A DNA stretch of 64,000 nt from Atherinomorus stipes (Eukaryota > Chordata > Actinopteri > Atheriniformes > Atherinidae): the NCBI GenBank assembly GCA_023101725.1, contig JALJCO010003931.1:62001-126000 (forward strand), read 5' to 3'. The translations under genes were made by a program, and so were the position numbers. The notes beneath the pieces are model-generated. The model saw nothing but the letters and a program-made list of their open reading frames with translations, was not told the origin of the DNA and ran no database searches. This document shows positions 38,101-49,600 of this stretch, in pieces (the stretch's first letter is position 1; every line of letters begins with the position of its first letter).

Positions 38101-40204
38101 GTTAAGTATAATACTTGCATTTCTAAGAGCAGTAAAACACTAAAAGGTGCTCACCTTCCTTCTTACTGGTGCCTGTAGGAGTAGAAGTGTGCGGTCGAGT
38201 GCTTTTGGATGCATTTCCCTCCACAGTGTACCTGCTCTCATCTTGACAGAAGCCCTTCTCTATGCTGTCAAACAGCCAGTGCAGAGACACACAATACACA
38301 TTCCACTTCCGGGCACATTCGTATTTCTGACCTGTAAATACAGTTTTTCATAAAACAAGTAGCAATGAAGCCATCATATGTATTGTTTTTTAAAACGATG
38401 TTGGCATACAGTATATGCTGAATATTGTTATTGTTTTATTATAATATTAAGTACAGTAAGGTATGGTATTCAGGTGGGTTTAAGTAAGTGTTGGCTTCTT
38501 CCAACTTTTTAAATCTTTTTTTTTTTTCATTTTCTTGTTTTCTTGCCTTTACATTCAAATAAATACTCATATCAAATCACAATGCTCAAGAATACAGCTA
38601 AAGCAAAAAGTCTGGGATTAATGCAACAACTAGATATTCTTTAAATAAAACAAACAAATAGTTTAAAGTTCTATAATCTTTCATAAGTGCCTTGTTGGAC
38701 ATAACAGCGCTTCTACACTCCATAAACAGCGTCGCAGAATTCACATAGACACAAAGCTTCAATTTCTAACACAGAGCAAGCCTGATGTTTACAGGTCATG
38801 TCAGACACACAATTACTCAGGAAATTCAACTGGCTGGTACTCTCAACGTTCCATCACAAGCTACGCTAAAATAAAGTTAAGCAATAGAGTCAGAGTTACA
38901 TTAAAAAACATGGTATCATTCAATTAAATGTGATTAAGAAAGAGGACACTGATGCCTGAAACTCGTACATATTAATCTGAACTTGGTGACTTGCCTGTTG
39001 GTTCACTAACAATGAGGTGTGTGCACTCATTCATTTTGAGCTGGCCGGTGTAGTTGGCGCCATGCTCCTCGCAGAGCCGTTGCACCTCTTTGCGCTCTGC
39101 GCTGGAGAGTCCTGTCACACAAACAGTGCAGCCAAGCAACACAGGGCAAAAATAATCCTCCGTGGGCACATCTGTATACCTGAAAAGACTTCAGAAAGAT
39201 GTAAAGAAAACTTTTAAGTCTACAACTGGTTGCAATAACTTTTGATTTTGAGTAGTTAAGCAAAGCATTTCAATTCAGAATTTATTTTAATCCCCCCCAA
39301 AATCACAAGTGTTTATGTGCTGTTAAGCAATAGAAAAAACGTATATTTAGAAAACTGAAATAAAAAATACCTATCCTGTGATTTCTCCCAGCAGGTTTTA
39401 ACCCATGAGGGCAGCAGGATGGGTTTACCCAGGCTGGCAGCCACTAGGTATTTTTTGCTTCCCACCTCTCCTGCAATAAGATGTGTAACAGATACATTAA
39501 GATCAAGATAGACCCGTCCACCCATGAGTTGCACCAGATCCATCACTTCCACCTGTAGAGTAAGAAAAAACATACATGTTAACACCTTCTAATAAACTGC
39601 TTCTTCATTGATCAACTGTGGGCGCTGTTTAGACCATCAGAACTAACCCGTGTTGCTTTGTCCAGGCTGGTGCAGGAAATAGTGACGTCAGCCATCGCCA
39701 TGTTATAGACAGGCTTCTCTGCTTTAGGGACACAACGCTGCTGCTGCAGGCAGTACAACACCACTAGCGGGCTTACTATTCTGCAGCCAAGCTGTATGAC
39801 AAATGACAAAGAGAAGATTTAATCTCTCAGTGTTTTATTACTGTACCTCCAGTAAGAAGCAAAATTCCACCATCACAAGTAAAACCTTATTGCAGTGCTG
39901 AAAGGCCGCAGTGGTGAAGCTGCTGAACACAAACAGAGATTTGTCTTTCTGGTCCATCTGTAATACATCTTCTTCCTTGATAGTTTTTAAGTATTTTTCA
40001 GACTGGAGCTCCAATATTGCCTGTACAAAAAAACACAAATATAATCAAATAAATAAACGGCAGGTGAAAAAAACCCTACAAAAAAAGAGAGAAAGACTTT
40101 CTCATACAACACCTTACCTCGTATGCTTTAATAGCACACTCTGTTTTTGATCCTTGACTCTCCACAAACTTCACAATGAAACCTTCCTTGTCTCCTTTAG
40201 ACAT
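26527..40204 (-). CDS. topbp1: TOPBP1, DNA topoisomerase II-binding protein 1, complete
   Basis: This nuclear scaffold protein is needed for replication initiation (the Treslin/TICRR-CDC45 step) and activates ATR-ATRIP after binding the phosphorylated 9-1-1 clamp. I joined 27 coding exons by hand; every junction keeps frame and the total is 4,542 bases, about 1,513 residues plus stop, against about 1,522 in human as I recall it. The ATG at 40,204-40,202 opens [13 protein letters not shown], which aligns with the vertebrate N-terminus. The C-terminus is [17 protein letters not shown], a lysine/arginine-rich tail like the nuclear-signal tail of the family. Nine BRCT repeats and the ATR-activating domain are described in the block entries. 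The basic phosphopeptide-binding lysines of BRCT1 (about K155) and BRCT5 (about K694) are present. Two introns need GC donors and one donor (27,602) is uncertain. The gene is intact and shows no pseudogene sign. Confidence 0.98.
28058..28557. mobile_element. TTAA-ended inverted-repeat element in TOPBP1 intron 24
   Basis: The left end reads TTAAAGGGACTAGAGGCAGG and the right end, inverted, reads TTAAAGGGACAGGAGGCAAG, so the terminal repeat is about 20 bases with a few mismatches. The 500-base interior has no open transposase. It is most likely a non-autonomous DNA transposon; the superfamily is not certain. A TTAA lies at each outer edge, which could be the target duplication or part of the repeat itself. 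Confidence 0.65.
28721..29160. repeat. Purine-rich (A/G) low-complexity tract
   Basis: About 430 bases on the plus strand are almost entirely A and G, with long A runs, a G9 run at about 28,820, another G7 run and no fixed repeat unit. In the TOPBP1 transcript it reads as pyrimidine. Long proline/phenylalanine or lysine/glutamate reading frames across it are compositional artefacts. Either a real homopurine tract or a poorly resolved homopolymer consensus would look like this. Confidence 0.85.
30984..31801 (-). other. topbp1: TOPBP1 exons 19-21: ATR-activating domain
   Basis: Exons are 31,705-31,801, 31,401-31,593 and 30,984-31,213. The middle exon reads [19 protein letters not shown] and an arginine/serine-rich run; the last has [19 protein letters not shown] followed by [10 protein letters not shown]. 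The tryptophan in [10 protein letters not shown] is the residue (W1145 in human, W1138 in Xenopus) whose loss abolishes ATR activation; by my count it is near W1154 here. Its perfect local conservation argues that checkpoint activation is functional in this species. Confidence 0.95.
32454..34049 (-). other. topbp1: TOPBP1 intron between BRCT6 exons, with a hAT-type insertion
   Basis: This 1.6-kb intron contains the insertion at 33,194-33,605. The remainder is AT-rich; a stretch near 33,690-33,760 (ACTGGTCTCACGATTCGATT and a following CGATTCGATTCCATTC) resembles the end of another dispersed repeat. No conserved coding sequence is seen. Confidence 0.6.
33194..33605. mobile_element. hAT-type non-autonomous element with 8-bp target duplication
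   Basis: The element starts TAGGGCTGGG and ends CCCAGCCCTA, a perfect 10-base inverted repeat. It is flanked on both sides by CTACTACT (33,186-33,193 and 33,606-33,613), an 8-bp direct repeat as made by hAT transposases. The interior is AT-rich with repeated CGATATAT and GATATGG motifs near the right end. No transposase frame is present, so it depends on an autonomous relative. Confidence 0.85.
35149..36224 (-). other. topbp1: TOPBP1 exons 11-13: BRCT4 and BRCT5
   Basis: Exons are 35,893-36,224, 35,640-35,812 and 35,149-35,360. BRCT4 begins at [14 protein letters not shown] and includes [20 protein letters not shown] and VVTDTWL; BRCT5 includes [33 protein letters not shown] and [18 protein letters not shown]. 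In the family BRCT5 binds phosphoproteins such as BLM, 53BP1 and MDC1 and recruits TOPBP1 to damage; the lysine before YQAAKKW corresponds to the human K704 position, about K694 here. The exon boundary at 35,640 splits an asparagine codon (AA|T), with donor GTATGA. Confidence 0.95.
36375..38040 (-). other. topbp1: TOPBP1 exons 8-10: BRCT3 and following linker
   Basis: Exons are 37,874-38,040, 37,590-37,753 and 36,375-36,619. The first carries an asparagine/serine-rich linker ([15 protein letters not shown]) followed by DVLDGCK, the start of BRCT3. The second continues with [18 protein letters not shown] and [14 protein letters not shown], the core of the repeat. The third holds [16 protein letters not shown], the conserved tryptophan helix of a BRCT fold, then a proline-rich linker ending in [16 protein letters not shown], which matches the acidic LLSQY stretch before BRCT4 in vertebrates. 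Exon phases are 0, 2 and 1 and all rejoin in frame. Confidence 0.95.
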
Positions 40205-40211
40205 GGCGCAC
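38155..40211 (-). other. topbp1: TOPBP1 exons 2-7: start codon and BRCT0, 1 and 2
   Basis: Coding exons in transcript order are 40,118-40,204 (the exon itself starts at 40,211), 39,886-40,020, 39,648-39,791, 39,371-39,552, 38,995-39,179 and 38,155-38,331. They encode the N-terminal triple BRCT module that binds the phosphorylated RAD9 tail and Treslin. Visible landmarks are LGCRIVSP of BRCT0/1, [20 protein letters not shown] and SKKYLVAA of BRCT1, and [16 protein letters not shown] plus [12 protein letters not shown] of BRCT2. The codon split between 39,371 and 39,179 (AG plus G) and the next one (G plus GT) restore arginine and glycine exactly where the family has them. The donor at 38,995 reads ACAG|GCAAGT, a GC donor. 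Confidence 0.96.
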
Positions 40212-40434
40212 CTGCATTAGGACCATTAAAGAGACAGCAATAGCTCAGATTTATCTGTCAGGCTGTAGCATCTCAGTATATATTAATATTTACTTTCAGG
40301 ATTTTCACAAGTTTTACTGACAAGATAGTCATCTCAAATACCAAACTTAGTGAAGGGTTTAGGGTAGATAAACGTTATAAGTACAGCAGTAGCCTGTTAC
40401 TAGCTGCGTATTAGCTAAATAAATAACTGCTTAC

Positions 40435-40820
40435 CTCCTACAGATCGACTCTGTCAAAGAAAACTTCTTCACTCTGAGTAAAAATGTTAACTTATAACAG
40501 GGAATTAGCCTAATGTTGGCATGGCTTCCCCACCAAACCTGTCAAGTTTACACTGCTGACAGTCACCGCTAACAAGAAAGCAGATGAGAAATGGTGGCTT
40601 GGTAAAAACCGACCGACAACTTAGTTAAATCGTTAAAATACTTCAAGAACAAATAACATTCATTTTACCAAGACAAAACGGCCACAAATGTTTATATTAT
40701 TACACAAACTAATGTGCAAATAATGGTAATGTCATCATAATGTTTTGGGTAAATTAAATTGAAGTTTTTGTTGATACTGTTCGCGCCTTTGGCGTAACTT
40801 CCGGTGTAAACCACTAACAT
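40435..40820 (-). promoter_or_regulatory. topbp1: TOPBP1 promoter region and noncoding first exon
   Basis: A donor reading CTGTAGGAG|GTAAGC (exon edge at 40,435) pairs with the acceptor CTAATGCAG at 40,212-40,220, which leaves a 224-base 5' intron and a short leader of GTGCGCC before the ATG. Upstream, 40,780-40,787 reads TTCGCGCC, close to an E2F site, and 40,797-40,805 reads ACTTCCGGT, the reverse complement of the ETS consensus ACCGGAAGT. E2F control is established for mammalian TOPBP1, so the pair fits an S-phase promoter. The exact start site cannot be read and lies somewhere between about 40,500 and 40,780. Confidence 0.65.
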
Positions 40821-42049
40821 GTCCGACTGGAGTCGGATGAAAGTTCAAATGTTCCGCAGCAGGCGTGCATTCAGCACACAAAATACTTGTCAACAAATAT
40901 ATTAGAAAAATATTAGTATGAATTAAAACTGTTATCATGTCGATGTCTGATTAATCTAAAATTGCTTATCTGCATTATGCAAATGTAGAACACAATATAT
41001 TATTGCATCATCAACAGTGCAGACATCCACACCCCTTCCAGACACACAATCAAATTTTGAGGATTAGTAATGCTAGGAAAAGAATCTTTCAGATCACATA
41101 TTTAAATAACTCTACTGGTGGTACTTATTTGAGGTTATCTAATAACTGAAGAGAAATGTCAAATTAGAGATGGGATTTACGGCTCTCTTTGAAGGAAGCC
41201 GGATCTTGGGGAGCTATTCCTTTTTAAAGAACCATTCAAAAGACTGGTTCATTCTTATTAATCATTCATTAGTTTTTATTTTAGAATCAACAGTAGCTAA
41301 TCTTTATCAAGTAAATAATTAAATAATTTATAAGGTAAAATTTGGATTGCAATAATTCAAACATACACATCCTGTCAAAATATAATTGTTTGGTGGGAAA
41401 TATTTTTAATTATTGATCAAAATTTATGGCTTGTGTTTTCATTGGAAGTGTTTCATCGGGTGGCTCCAGATCCCTATGCTTTGAAAGTGAGATCACTATT
41501 TTGGATTTTTATTTGCCAAAACACTGGGACAACAAAACTAAGCCAGCTACCATTAACTTTCAGGCAAAAAACAAAAACAAAAAGAAAACCTTGTCTCCAA
41601 CTATTTTTCCACACAAGGACATTTTAGTAATTAAACAAACAAAAAAACATTATGTAAGAATAAAGGCTGATGTAAAATCTTGTGTGTGGCTGTATATACA
41701 AGGTTAAAATAATTTAAACAACTTGTTAACATATGTGTCCAGATTACCTTATTCAATCAGGTAGTCCTGCAATTTTCTGTGTAGAACTCTCATTTTAGGG
41801 TTAAAAAAAAAAAAAAAAAAAAAAGAAAAAAATATATATATATATATATATATAAAATTACTCTTATTTCAGATAATGATGCATTACTGTCCAGTCTGCA
41901 CAGCTTGGATTGATTAATTTGTAACTACTTCAACAATTTTCAGCTTTGATAATGTGAAACTGTTTCGATTTCTACTTTGCAATGGCAACAAAATCCATTG
42001 GTTTAAAAAACACAATGTAAATACAAAAGAAAAACACTGTGGGTTCCCT
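40821..42049. other. TOPBP1-DNAJC13 intergenic spacer
   Basis: About 1.2 kb separate the TOPBP1 promoter from the DNAJC13 poly(A) signal. It is AT-rich. Around 41,170-41,260 a repeat-like stretch contains AAGCCGGATCTTGGGGAGC and AAGACTGGTTCATTC, reminiscent of a degraded transposon. A run of A followed by (TA)n lies at 41,803-41,854. No gene is seen. Confidence 0.6.
41803..41854. repeat. A-run plus (TA)n microsatellite
   Basis: A run of about 22 A is followed, after one G, by seven A and then about 13 TA units. It lies between the two genes. Confidence 0.9.
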
Positions 42050-42055
42050 TTTATT
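42050..42055 (-). terminator. dnajc13: DNAJC13 poly(A) signal (candidate)
   Basis: AATAAA on the minus strand lies about 1.0 kb after the DNAJC13 stop codon. It is the first canonical hexamer I find in the direction of transcription, giving a 3' UTR of about 1.0 kb. An upstream non-canonical site could also be used. Confidence 0.5.
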
Positions 42056-43051
42056 CTTAAAATTTTATGTACAAGTGTCACTGATTTTTTTTTTTTCAAA
42101 TGTACATTCAGTATAGAAAGTTTATATACGTAATATTACATTGAACATTTCACAAATTGCACTAGTCTTTCACATAGATTCATGATCAGAGTCAAAGTCA
42201 TTCGTCATGTCAGCAGAAGCTCATTTCCTGTGGTTATTTTTCACTCATAAATATTCTAGTGCTTTTTGCATTCTGGGGGGAAAAACTATTTTAAAAAGTA
42301 TGAGGCAAGCAAAAAGAATAGCCTTCAGAGATAGAGCAGAATGAAGCATGAAGAAGAGCAGAGGAATAACAAGCTAGACATTAGGAGAGCAGATTTGTGT
42401 TATGAATGGACAGAACCAGACAGGTCAGCATCAATCTAAGGGAAAAAGCAATACTTTCATGAAGGGAAACTGGACAGTGAAATGATGCGTGACGTTTTCT
42501 CATTCCCTATGTGGTTAATTTTCTTTTCAATACCATAAACCATACACAAATTTGTTCATGACACATTTATGAAACAGGTGGACAGGTCCAGGGCACAAAT
42601 GAGGCCAAATACCCTCAGATGAGAGGTGGGTTTCAGTACAACTAGACAGAATGCAGAGGAGACAACTTCCCAAAAAGGCTTGGTCTTCCCAAATTTTTCT
42701 CATGAAAAAAAAAAAAATCTAGAGTAAAAAATATATTCATACAAAAAGTAAACTTTTTTGTCATTGGAAGAAACAAAAGAAGCACAGAAACAAAACAAAT
42801 GTGGTCATCCGTTAAAACAAAGCATTTTCAAAGACTTGAGTGTCATTTGTAAGTGTGTGTGGGGGCGGGGGGGGTGTGGCGAGTGATGCTGCAGGAGGTG
42901 TTGCAGAGATTTTGGTGATGGCCCACTCTCCCCTGTCTTCTTCTTTCTCCATCCCCTCTCCTTGGGAGCTGAACAGTCCCCCTCTGAGCTGGGGCCGTAA
43001 AGCTGCAGGGCAGTCTGGGTGCCTGAGCGTGACCGTGGGGGGAGGGGTCCT

Positions 43052-43600
43052 TCAGCCTTGGTCTCCAGTGTCGTTGTCCACAGGGGGTGGGACGTTGGGC
43101 ATTACTGTGGTGCCAGTTCCTGCTGTAAGGTAACCTGCAACTCCTGGACCTACAAATGAGAGTGAGACGGGCAGGTTACAGCTCAGATGTGACTTACAAG
43201 GATAGTTAGAGTGGTAGTAGTGAACTACAATGATGGATTAAACAGAGCGCCTAGTTAGGTGTAAATATGTAGGAGTTATTCAAGTTTCAACCTCATATCT
43301 GGATGTTGCATTTGTATGCAATTTGAAAGAATATTTTTAGTTGAACTTAGCATGATTTTTTTCTAAGAGTGTCATGTACATGTTCTGACTTTCCACTTTA
43401 AGTGTCAGATGGGTGAGAAAAAACAGTGGAAAAAAAATAGAGATGCATAATATTATCGGGCTTATAACAGAATCTGCCAATATCATCTTTAACATTAAAC
43501 AGTGATATTGACCGATATCAGCCGGATATCGACCGATATGATTAACCAATATATAGAACAGGCACTTTTTGCTGACAAACCTGGTGAACACTTTAAAAAA

Positions 43601-43657
<57 letters not shown>

Positions 43658-46600
43658 AAATCCGTGGGGCATGGGAACATCATAAGGCTGCGCCCACTAT
43701 GCAACATTATGACATCTCCGGCAACTACTGGATCTGCAGCAGATGCAGCAAAGGTATCTTTCTAATTTTGCACAAGGAATGAATATTACATCATTTTCAG
43801 CTTTAATACTGGCATCAGTATTGGTTTTCGGCCAAATGAGTTGTAAAATATTGGCCAAAAATCCAATATCATCCATCCCTAAATAATTATTATCTTACTA
43901 TGCATTTGAACTATGCATGTCAGATTGACAAAACTTACCACAAAAAAAGAGAAAACACTAAAGATGGGGAAAAAAAAACAAAAACTGTGTGGATACACAG
44001 CCAAAGACATGAACTAGTTGTGCATGTATGAAGCGGTGACGTTACTGCAGTTTTCAGATTTATAGATGTTTGTGTATGGGGAACGGGGGACTGATTTCCA
44101 ACATAGCACAAATGAGTGGTTGTAGAAAATCCTGTCGTCTGCAGAAGCAGCATCTAATGATTTATTGGCTGTGATCATTAATCATTTTTAGTAGAAACTC
44201 TCTAAGTAAAATACAGCAACTTCTGTAAGGACAGGCACCAGCAAGACAAATTAATTTAATCATGAAGTCAGAATTTTTTCACTTCCATAAAGATGGTTAA
44301 TTTTTTAACCCCCCCCAAAAAGTTAATTCCCACTGTGGTGTTAAACATATAGGGGGTGTAACAAATAGTACAGAAAAAGTCTGATAATGTCGAACTGCAT
44401 CTTTTATGGCTCTTCATGGGGGCAATGTAAGTGAAAGGATTAAACAATTACCAATATAAAAATGGATGGAGTTAGTATGTTTGCAAATAAATGTTACACT
44501 GGCACGAGGCACTACATTTCAGGATCTTTGATGAATGATGGTATGGCATTTTTAGCACTGCAAGATGAAGAGGTGAGGATGGATAATGAATGTGGAAAAA
44601 GGATGGAGGTAAAGAGGAAGGGAATGGTGGTTGGAGTCAGGTCAAAGTCTACCTGCATCAGAGCAAGAGAGAGGAGGGCTGTGATGGCCCTGCTCTGGAG
44701 TCTAGAGCCCACCTCGCAGTGGGCTGCTGGCAGCCAGGAGAGAAGGAGTGGAAACCCCTGAGGAGGAAATGAGGAAGGGAAGGGCAGGGCAGAGCCAGGA
44801 AGTCATAGGACGTGGAGAAGGTTTAAGAACCAGTAAAGAATCTGCCAGGTGTTTTTAATTTTGCGTAAAGCAAAGCATTAAGAATCATCAACAGATCAGA
44901 GAAAAGGCGATGAGGACTTACCTTATTCAGCATTTAAATACTAAAATGTTTTGCTTGTATAAGTGTGAATTAGCACGTTGAATAAACAAACACTTTACCT
45001 GTCAGGTAGCCTGCAGTCTGAGACTCTGAGATGAAAAGATCATGTTTCTGGTCTTTAAAGGCACTCCATACCGAAGACCTTGCAAGAATTTCATTCACCT
45101 ACAAAAGAGATAATTAGCAAAATGTTTCAATTTAGATCAATAATCATGAAACACATGTGTTGCACCTTCTGTAAATCTGACACTTCAGTCCTACCTGCTC
45201 TCCGTACTGCAGACTGCGAGTCATGGACTTGAGAGCTTTTACTATCTGGGCCTTCGTAGCTGCAGGGTTATCTAATGTCTCCAGGCCAATTCCTTCCAGT
45301 AATTTCAGGAGGTAAGGAACGAGCTCCACTCTCAGAGCCTGTTAATGTGATTAGTTAGGAACTTTTATTAAAGCCACATCTAATATCATGAGAGAAAATG
45401 AAGAGGTAGAACTCACAACTTACCTGGGCAACTAGTTCAGTCTGCTCCCTCTGGAACATATGGTTAAGAGCTTCACAGGCCAGCCCGGCCATGTCTGCCC
45501 GAACTTTCATCCCGGCCATCAGGGGGCCGATAGTCTCCAGAGCAGCCATGGAGCGTACACACAGCTGCACAAAAACAAAGCAGCTTTAATTACTGCATCA
45601 CATTCCAGGCAGAGAGCAAACTCGTTCACGCCACTCCTGGGCTTTCTGAGATGAAGTGAGATTCAACCAGAGTTAAGAACATCGAAACACTCCGGTAAAC
45701 TATACATTACCTCATTGTCTGATAGGACATGGATGAGACGGATGGAGCTCTTGGGCACCGCGTTGTTCTTGTGGTTGAGTGCTGCCAGGATGCGAGGCAG
45801 ATGACCGAGAGGAGGAACCTGATCAGCCAGCTGGGTCTGTGTGCTGAACAGACAAACTGCCGCCGTGGTAACCGTCTCCAGGGCCTCACCCTGCAGGAGT
45901 GCACAGATGTCAGTGAGTAAACGCTCCATTTTCTTCATCTTGGCATATTTAGCAAATCTCAATGTGTTTGTTTCTGAATAAAGAAGCTCACATTGGGGTT
46001 GTTTTTCTCCAGCAGCTCAGTCAGTGTTTCAAGGAGGGACACCAGGAACTCTCGAGGCTTGCGTAGCACCCAGCTAGGTTGAGCGATAAAGATGCGCAAG
46101 AAGACTCCACCAACTTCAAGCTCACCCTGTCCGGCTCCGTAAGCCACGGTGAAGTCATCTGGTAGCTGAGGACAAAGAAAAAAATTCATTATCACAAAGA
46201 GCAACAGAAAACACTGATGCTGAAACTGATTCGCAGAGATTTCTTTCTTACTTTCCAGTTTACATCAGGATTATCCTTCTGCTGTTTAAAGTGCCTGAAA
46301 AAACATCGGAAAGCATCTCATTAGCCAACGCAATCATCTTCTCAATCATCAAACTGAACTCACGATACACATACTCAAGCATCATCTCCCTGACAGTGGT
46401 GGACACTTTCTCCCTTGAGCCGTCATTCCAGATGAGCTCAGGGTTTTCATGCGTTCCCTCAAATATGTGAACGGCTGCCTCGGCATTGTCTCTCATGGCG
46501 TCCATAAATACACCCGGAAGAAAACGCATCAGGGTGAGACGCACCTAGTAGAGAACAATAAACGACGAGGAGTGAGTGAGTTGTGAATGTGCAGTGGGGG

Positions 46601-49600
46601 CACTTTGGTTTAATTATCCATCCAAAAAACGCTGACCTTTGGTCCAACCAGCTTGTCTGAGGTCATTTTGGAGAAGAGCTCTGCAGTCTGAGTGCGAACC
46701 TGGGGGTGTGTGCAATTACAGAAGAGGTCCAACAAATAAATGAGAGCACCTGTAGAACATAAAGATCCCCATTAGCATTCATGCATATACAATTCATATA
46801 TGTATATATATTAAAGGAAAAGTACAATTACTCTGACCTTTGGCCATAGCCTCTTTGACTATCTTTGTATTTGAAGTCAGTGCATAGAGGGTTTCCAGCA
46901 CCAATTGCCTGCCTAAAGGATGCAAAAAAGTATGTTAACTTAAACAAGTGAGAGGACAAAAACTGAAAGCTGAAATAATGATTTTGCATGTTCTTACTGG
47001 AAGGAAGTGAATGCAGCAGCAACAGAAGGTTGGACAACACCAGAGATTCAGCAATGTTGCCCACACAGTCTTGGTTTGATGTCACTGTATTCACAACCTG
47101 AAGCAAAAAACAATATGATTACCATGGAGGGACACTGGAATCCACATCTATTATATACAACACAAGGACCCAAAATTAGCCATCTCTACCTCCAAAACCA
47201 GCTGCTGCACTCTGCCAGCTCCATGAACCCGCAACAAGGAGAAGAGCAGCTTGAAATGGCCGATGCACTCCGATTCTGAGCCTGGAATCAAACACAGAGA
47301 GCGCCTTAGAAAAGAAAAATTAAGATATCTAAATAAACAGAAGCATCATCAGTGCTGTGTCTCACCAGGGTTGTTCTTGATAACATTGCGGAGAGCTTCT
47401 AAAGCCATCTCAGCGAAGCGTAGCCTTTCCACATGCTGCTGGGACTCCACCTTGTTACTCTGACTCATAGCCAGCAGAGTGTGGAGGTACTGAGCCTGGG
47501 AGCCAACATAGTCCAGGAGACTGGCAGCGAATGCTTTGGGAAACTAAATGCAAAAATGGTAAAATACACAACATCAGTTTGTAAAACTTTATACTTTAAA
47601 GAAATGAGAAATAGACTGACATTAACAGTAATGGTGTTAAAAATCTATGTTTCCAGTTCTCTATAACTTTGTGTTTCAAGCTCCTAATTTCATTTTTCTG
47701 CAGATTACTCTCCGTCTCTAGTAAAATAACTAGAAAGGCCAAACCACAACATAACTGGGTTAAATTGAGTTGTAATACTCACCTCCAGTGGGTAAGAAGG
47801 TTGCTCATTGTACACTCGGACAAAAATCTCCCCCACGATGAGCTCTTTGCTGTGATCACTGAACACAAACTCTGCACCGAAGCTTTTATCATTTTCTCCC
47901 TAAAACCAGAAACAAAGGAGCTGCATGAATAATTGCACATGCGAATAACTCATTATGAGATCACAGTCTGGAGGCACTGATGAGTCACTCTAACCCTCTT
48001 GATGTTTCCCTCCTGTTGGCTTTCCAGGAACTCCATAAGCTCAGCTCGTGTTACATTGTTCCAGATCAGGTAGGGATTCTCAGAGTTACTGTTCAGCAGC
48101 TTTAGGACCTGAACACAAAGAAGGTCCAAATATTCTCACTGAGGATTTGTGACATGCCATACTAGCGCAACTTTCTCGTATTCAACTGACCTCAGCAGGA
48201 GATCCTGTCCCCAGCTTCCTTGAGATGTACGGTGTGAGCATGGCTGCTAAGCTCTTGCGGATGGTAGGGTTCTCTGGAGGGATGCCCTCGATGCCATTGG
48301 TCTCTGAAACAGGGTTGTTGCCATCTGGGGTGTGTGGTGTTTGTGCGTAGCCTCCCAGACGACTGAGTGCCACCAGGCTGAGCTTCGCCAAGCTATTAGC
48401 AACCTCCTGTTGGTTTGTGTCCTGGCTAGCCTGAACGCCACTTTCCTCCAGGGTATAGTCATAGTTGAAAAGGTGGACCAGGAGGTGCCAGAGCACACCG
48501 GCGTGGTACAGATGGGTCTGGAGGAAGAAATCCACGGCGAAGGAGCTGACGCACTGAACTGCAAGGGCAGCAGTCTTTGGGAGATCCTGAGGGAAGAATA
48601 GGAAGAAAAAATGAATTATTGTTGAGTAAAACAGTTTCCCATATTTAACAGTGACTTTAATATCACCAATTACCATATTTTCCGGACTTATAAGTCACAC
48701 TTTTTTCATAGTTTGGCTGCTGTGCGACTTATAGATCAAAATATATACAATTTAACATATTTCTAAGAGTTAATTCACATTGACTAACATGAGCCAAGAA
48801 ATAAACATGACTGCTGTTATTTACAGCAAATGACCACGACATATAGTCCAGTGCAACTTGTTTTTTTTTCCACTTCATGACGCATTATTTGACAGATGCG
48901 ACTGATAATCCAGACAATACGATAGTTTTTTCAATGATTTGTACTCCATCACTAATCATAATTTTATAAAGTGGAAATTTGAGAAGATAACTTTTCTTTT
49001 AAAAACACCTCTAAATTATCCATTTTCTGCACCGCTTTTCCAATTCAGGGTTTCTAGAGCCTATCCCAGCTATTATCAGGTGAGAGGCAGGGTACACCCT
49101 GGACAGATCGCCAGTCCTCTAAATTAAGGATTTTTCATTACTTCTAATACAAGATGGCAGACTTTGAATGGTGGAGGTGTTTATAGATGGTTACATCACT
49201 ATTAATATGATAATAGGACTGATGTTTTTTTCATAAATTACTCCTATAATCACCTTCCTTCTTTCTTAATACACAATAGCATAGTAAGCTGAATAGAGCG
49301 ATCACAGTGAATGCAAGATCCCGACCTTTCCATAAAACAAAATGTGACACAGGTCCCGGATGATGTTAGGCAGCTCAATGATCTTCTCCCTGCATTCTTC
49401 AAACTGGGCTGCTACACTGTAGCACTTGCAGATGTGCCCGCACACCTGCAGCATGAGAAAGCATCACAAGAAAGGTGTTGAATAACTAATTGAAAGCAAT
49501 AAAATCTGTAAGAAGACTCACAACAAGAGTATTTTGTGATGATTTTACCTGTACAGCCATGTCATCGTGTTTGCTGGATGCAGTTAGCACGCCAACACAG

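Larger units (their letters stand above)
43052..46544 (-). other. dnajc13: DNAJC13 exons: fourth IWN repeat and C-terminus
   Basis: Exons are 46,375-46,544, 46,252-46,294, 45,992-46,165, 45,711-45,890, 45,424-45,564, 45,195-45,338, 44,999-45,098 and 43,052-43,149. The fourth IWN repeat is [20 protein letters not shown]; then [14 protein letters not shown] in a 43-base exon, [49 protein letters not shown] and the tail [19 protein letters not shown]. The last intron (43,150-44,998) is 1.85 kb and holds repeats. Confidence 0.95.

Noticed and set aside
44462..44761. 99-codon plus-strand frame in the last DNAJC13 intron
   Set aside because: Purine-rich low-complexity sequence antisense to the gene, with no domain.
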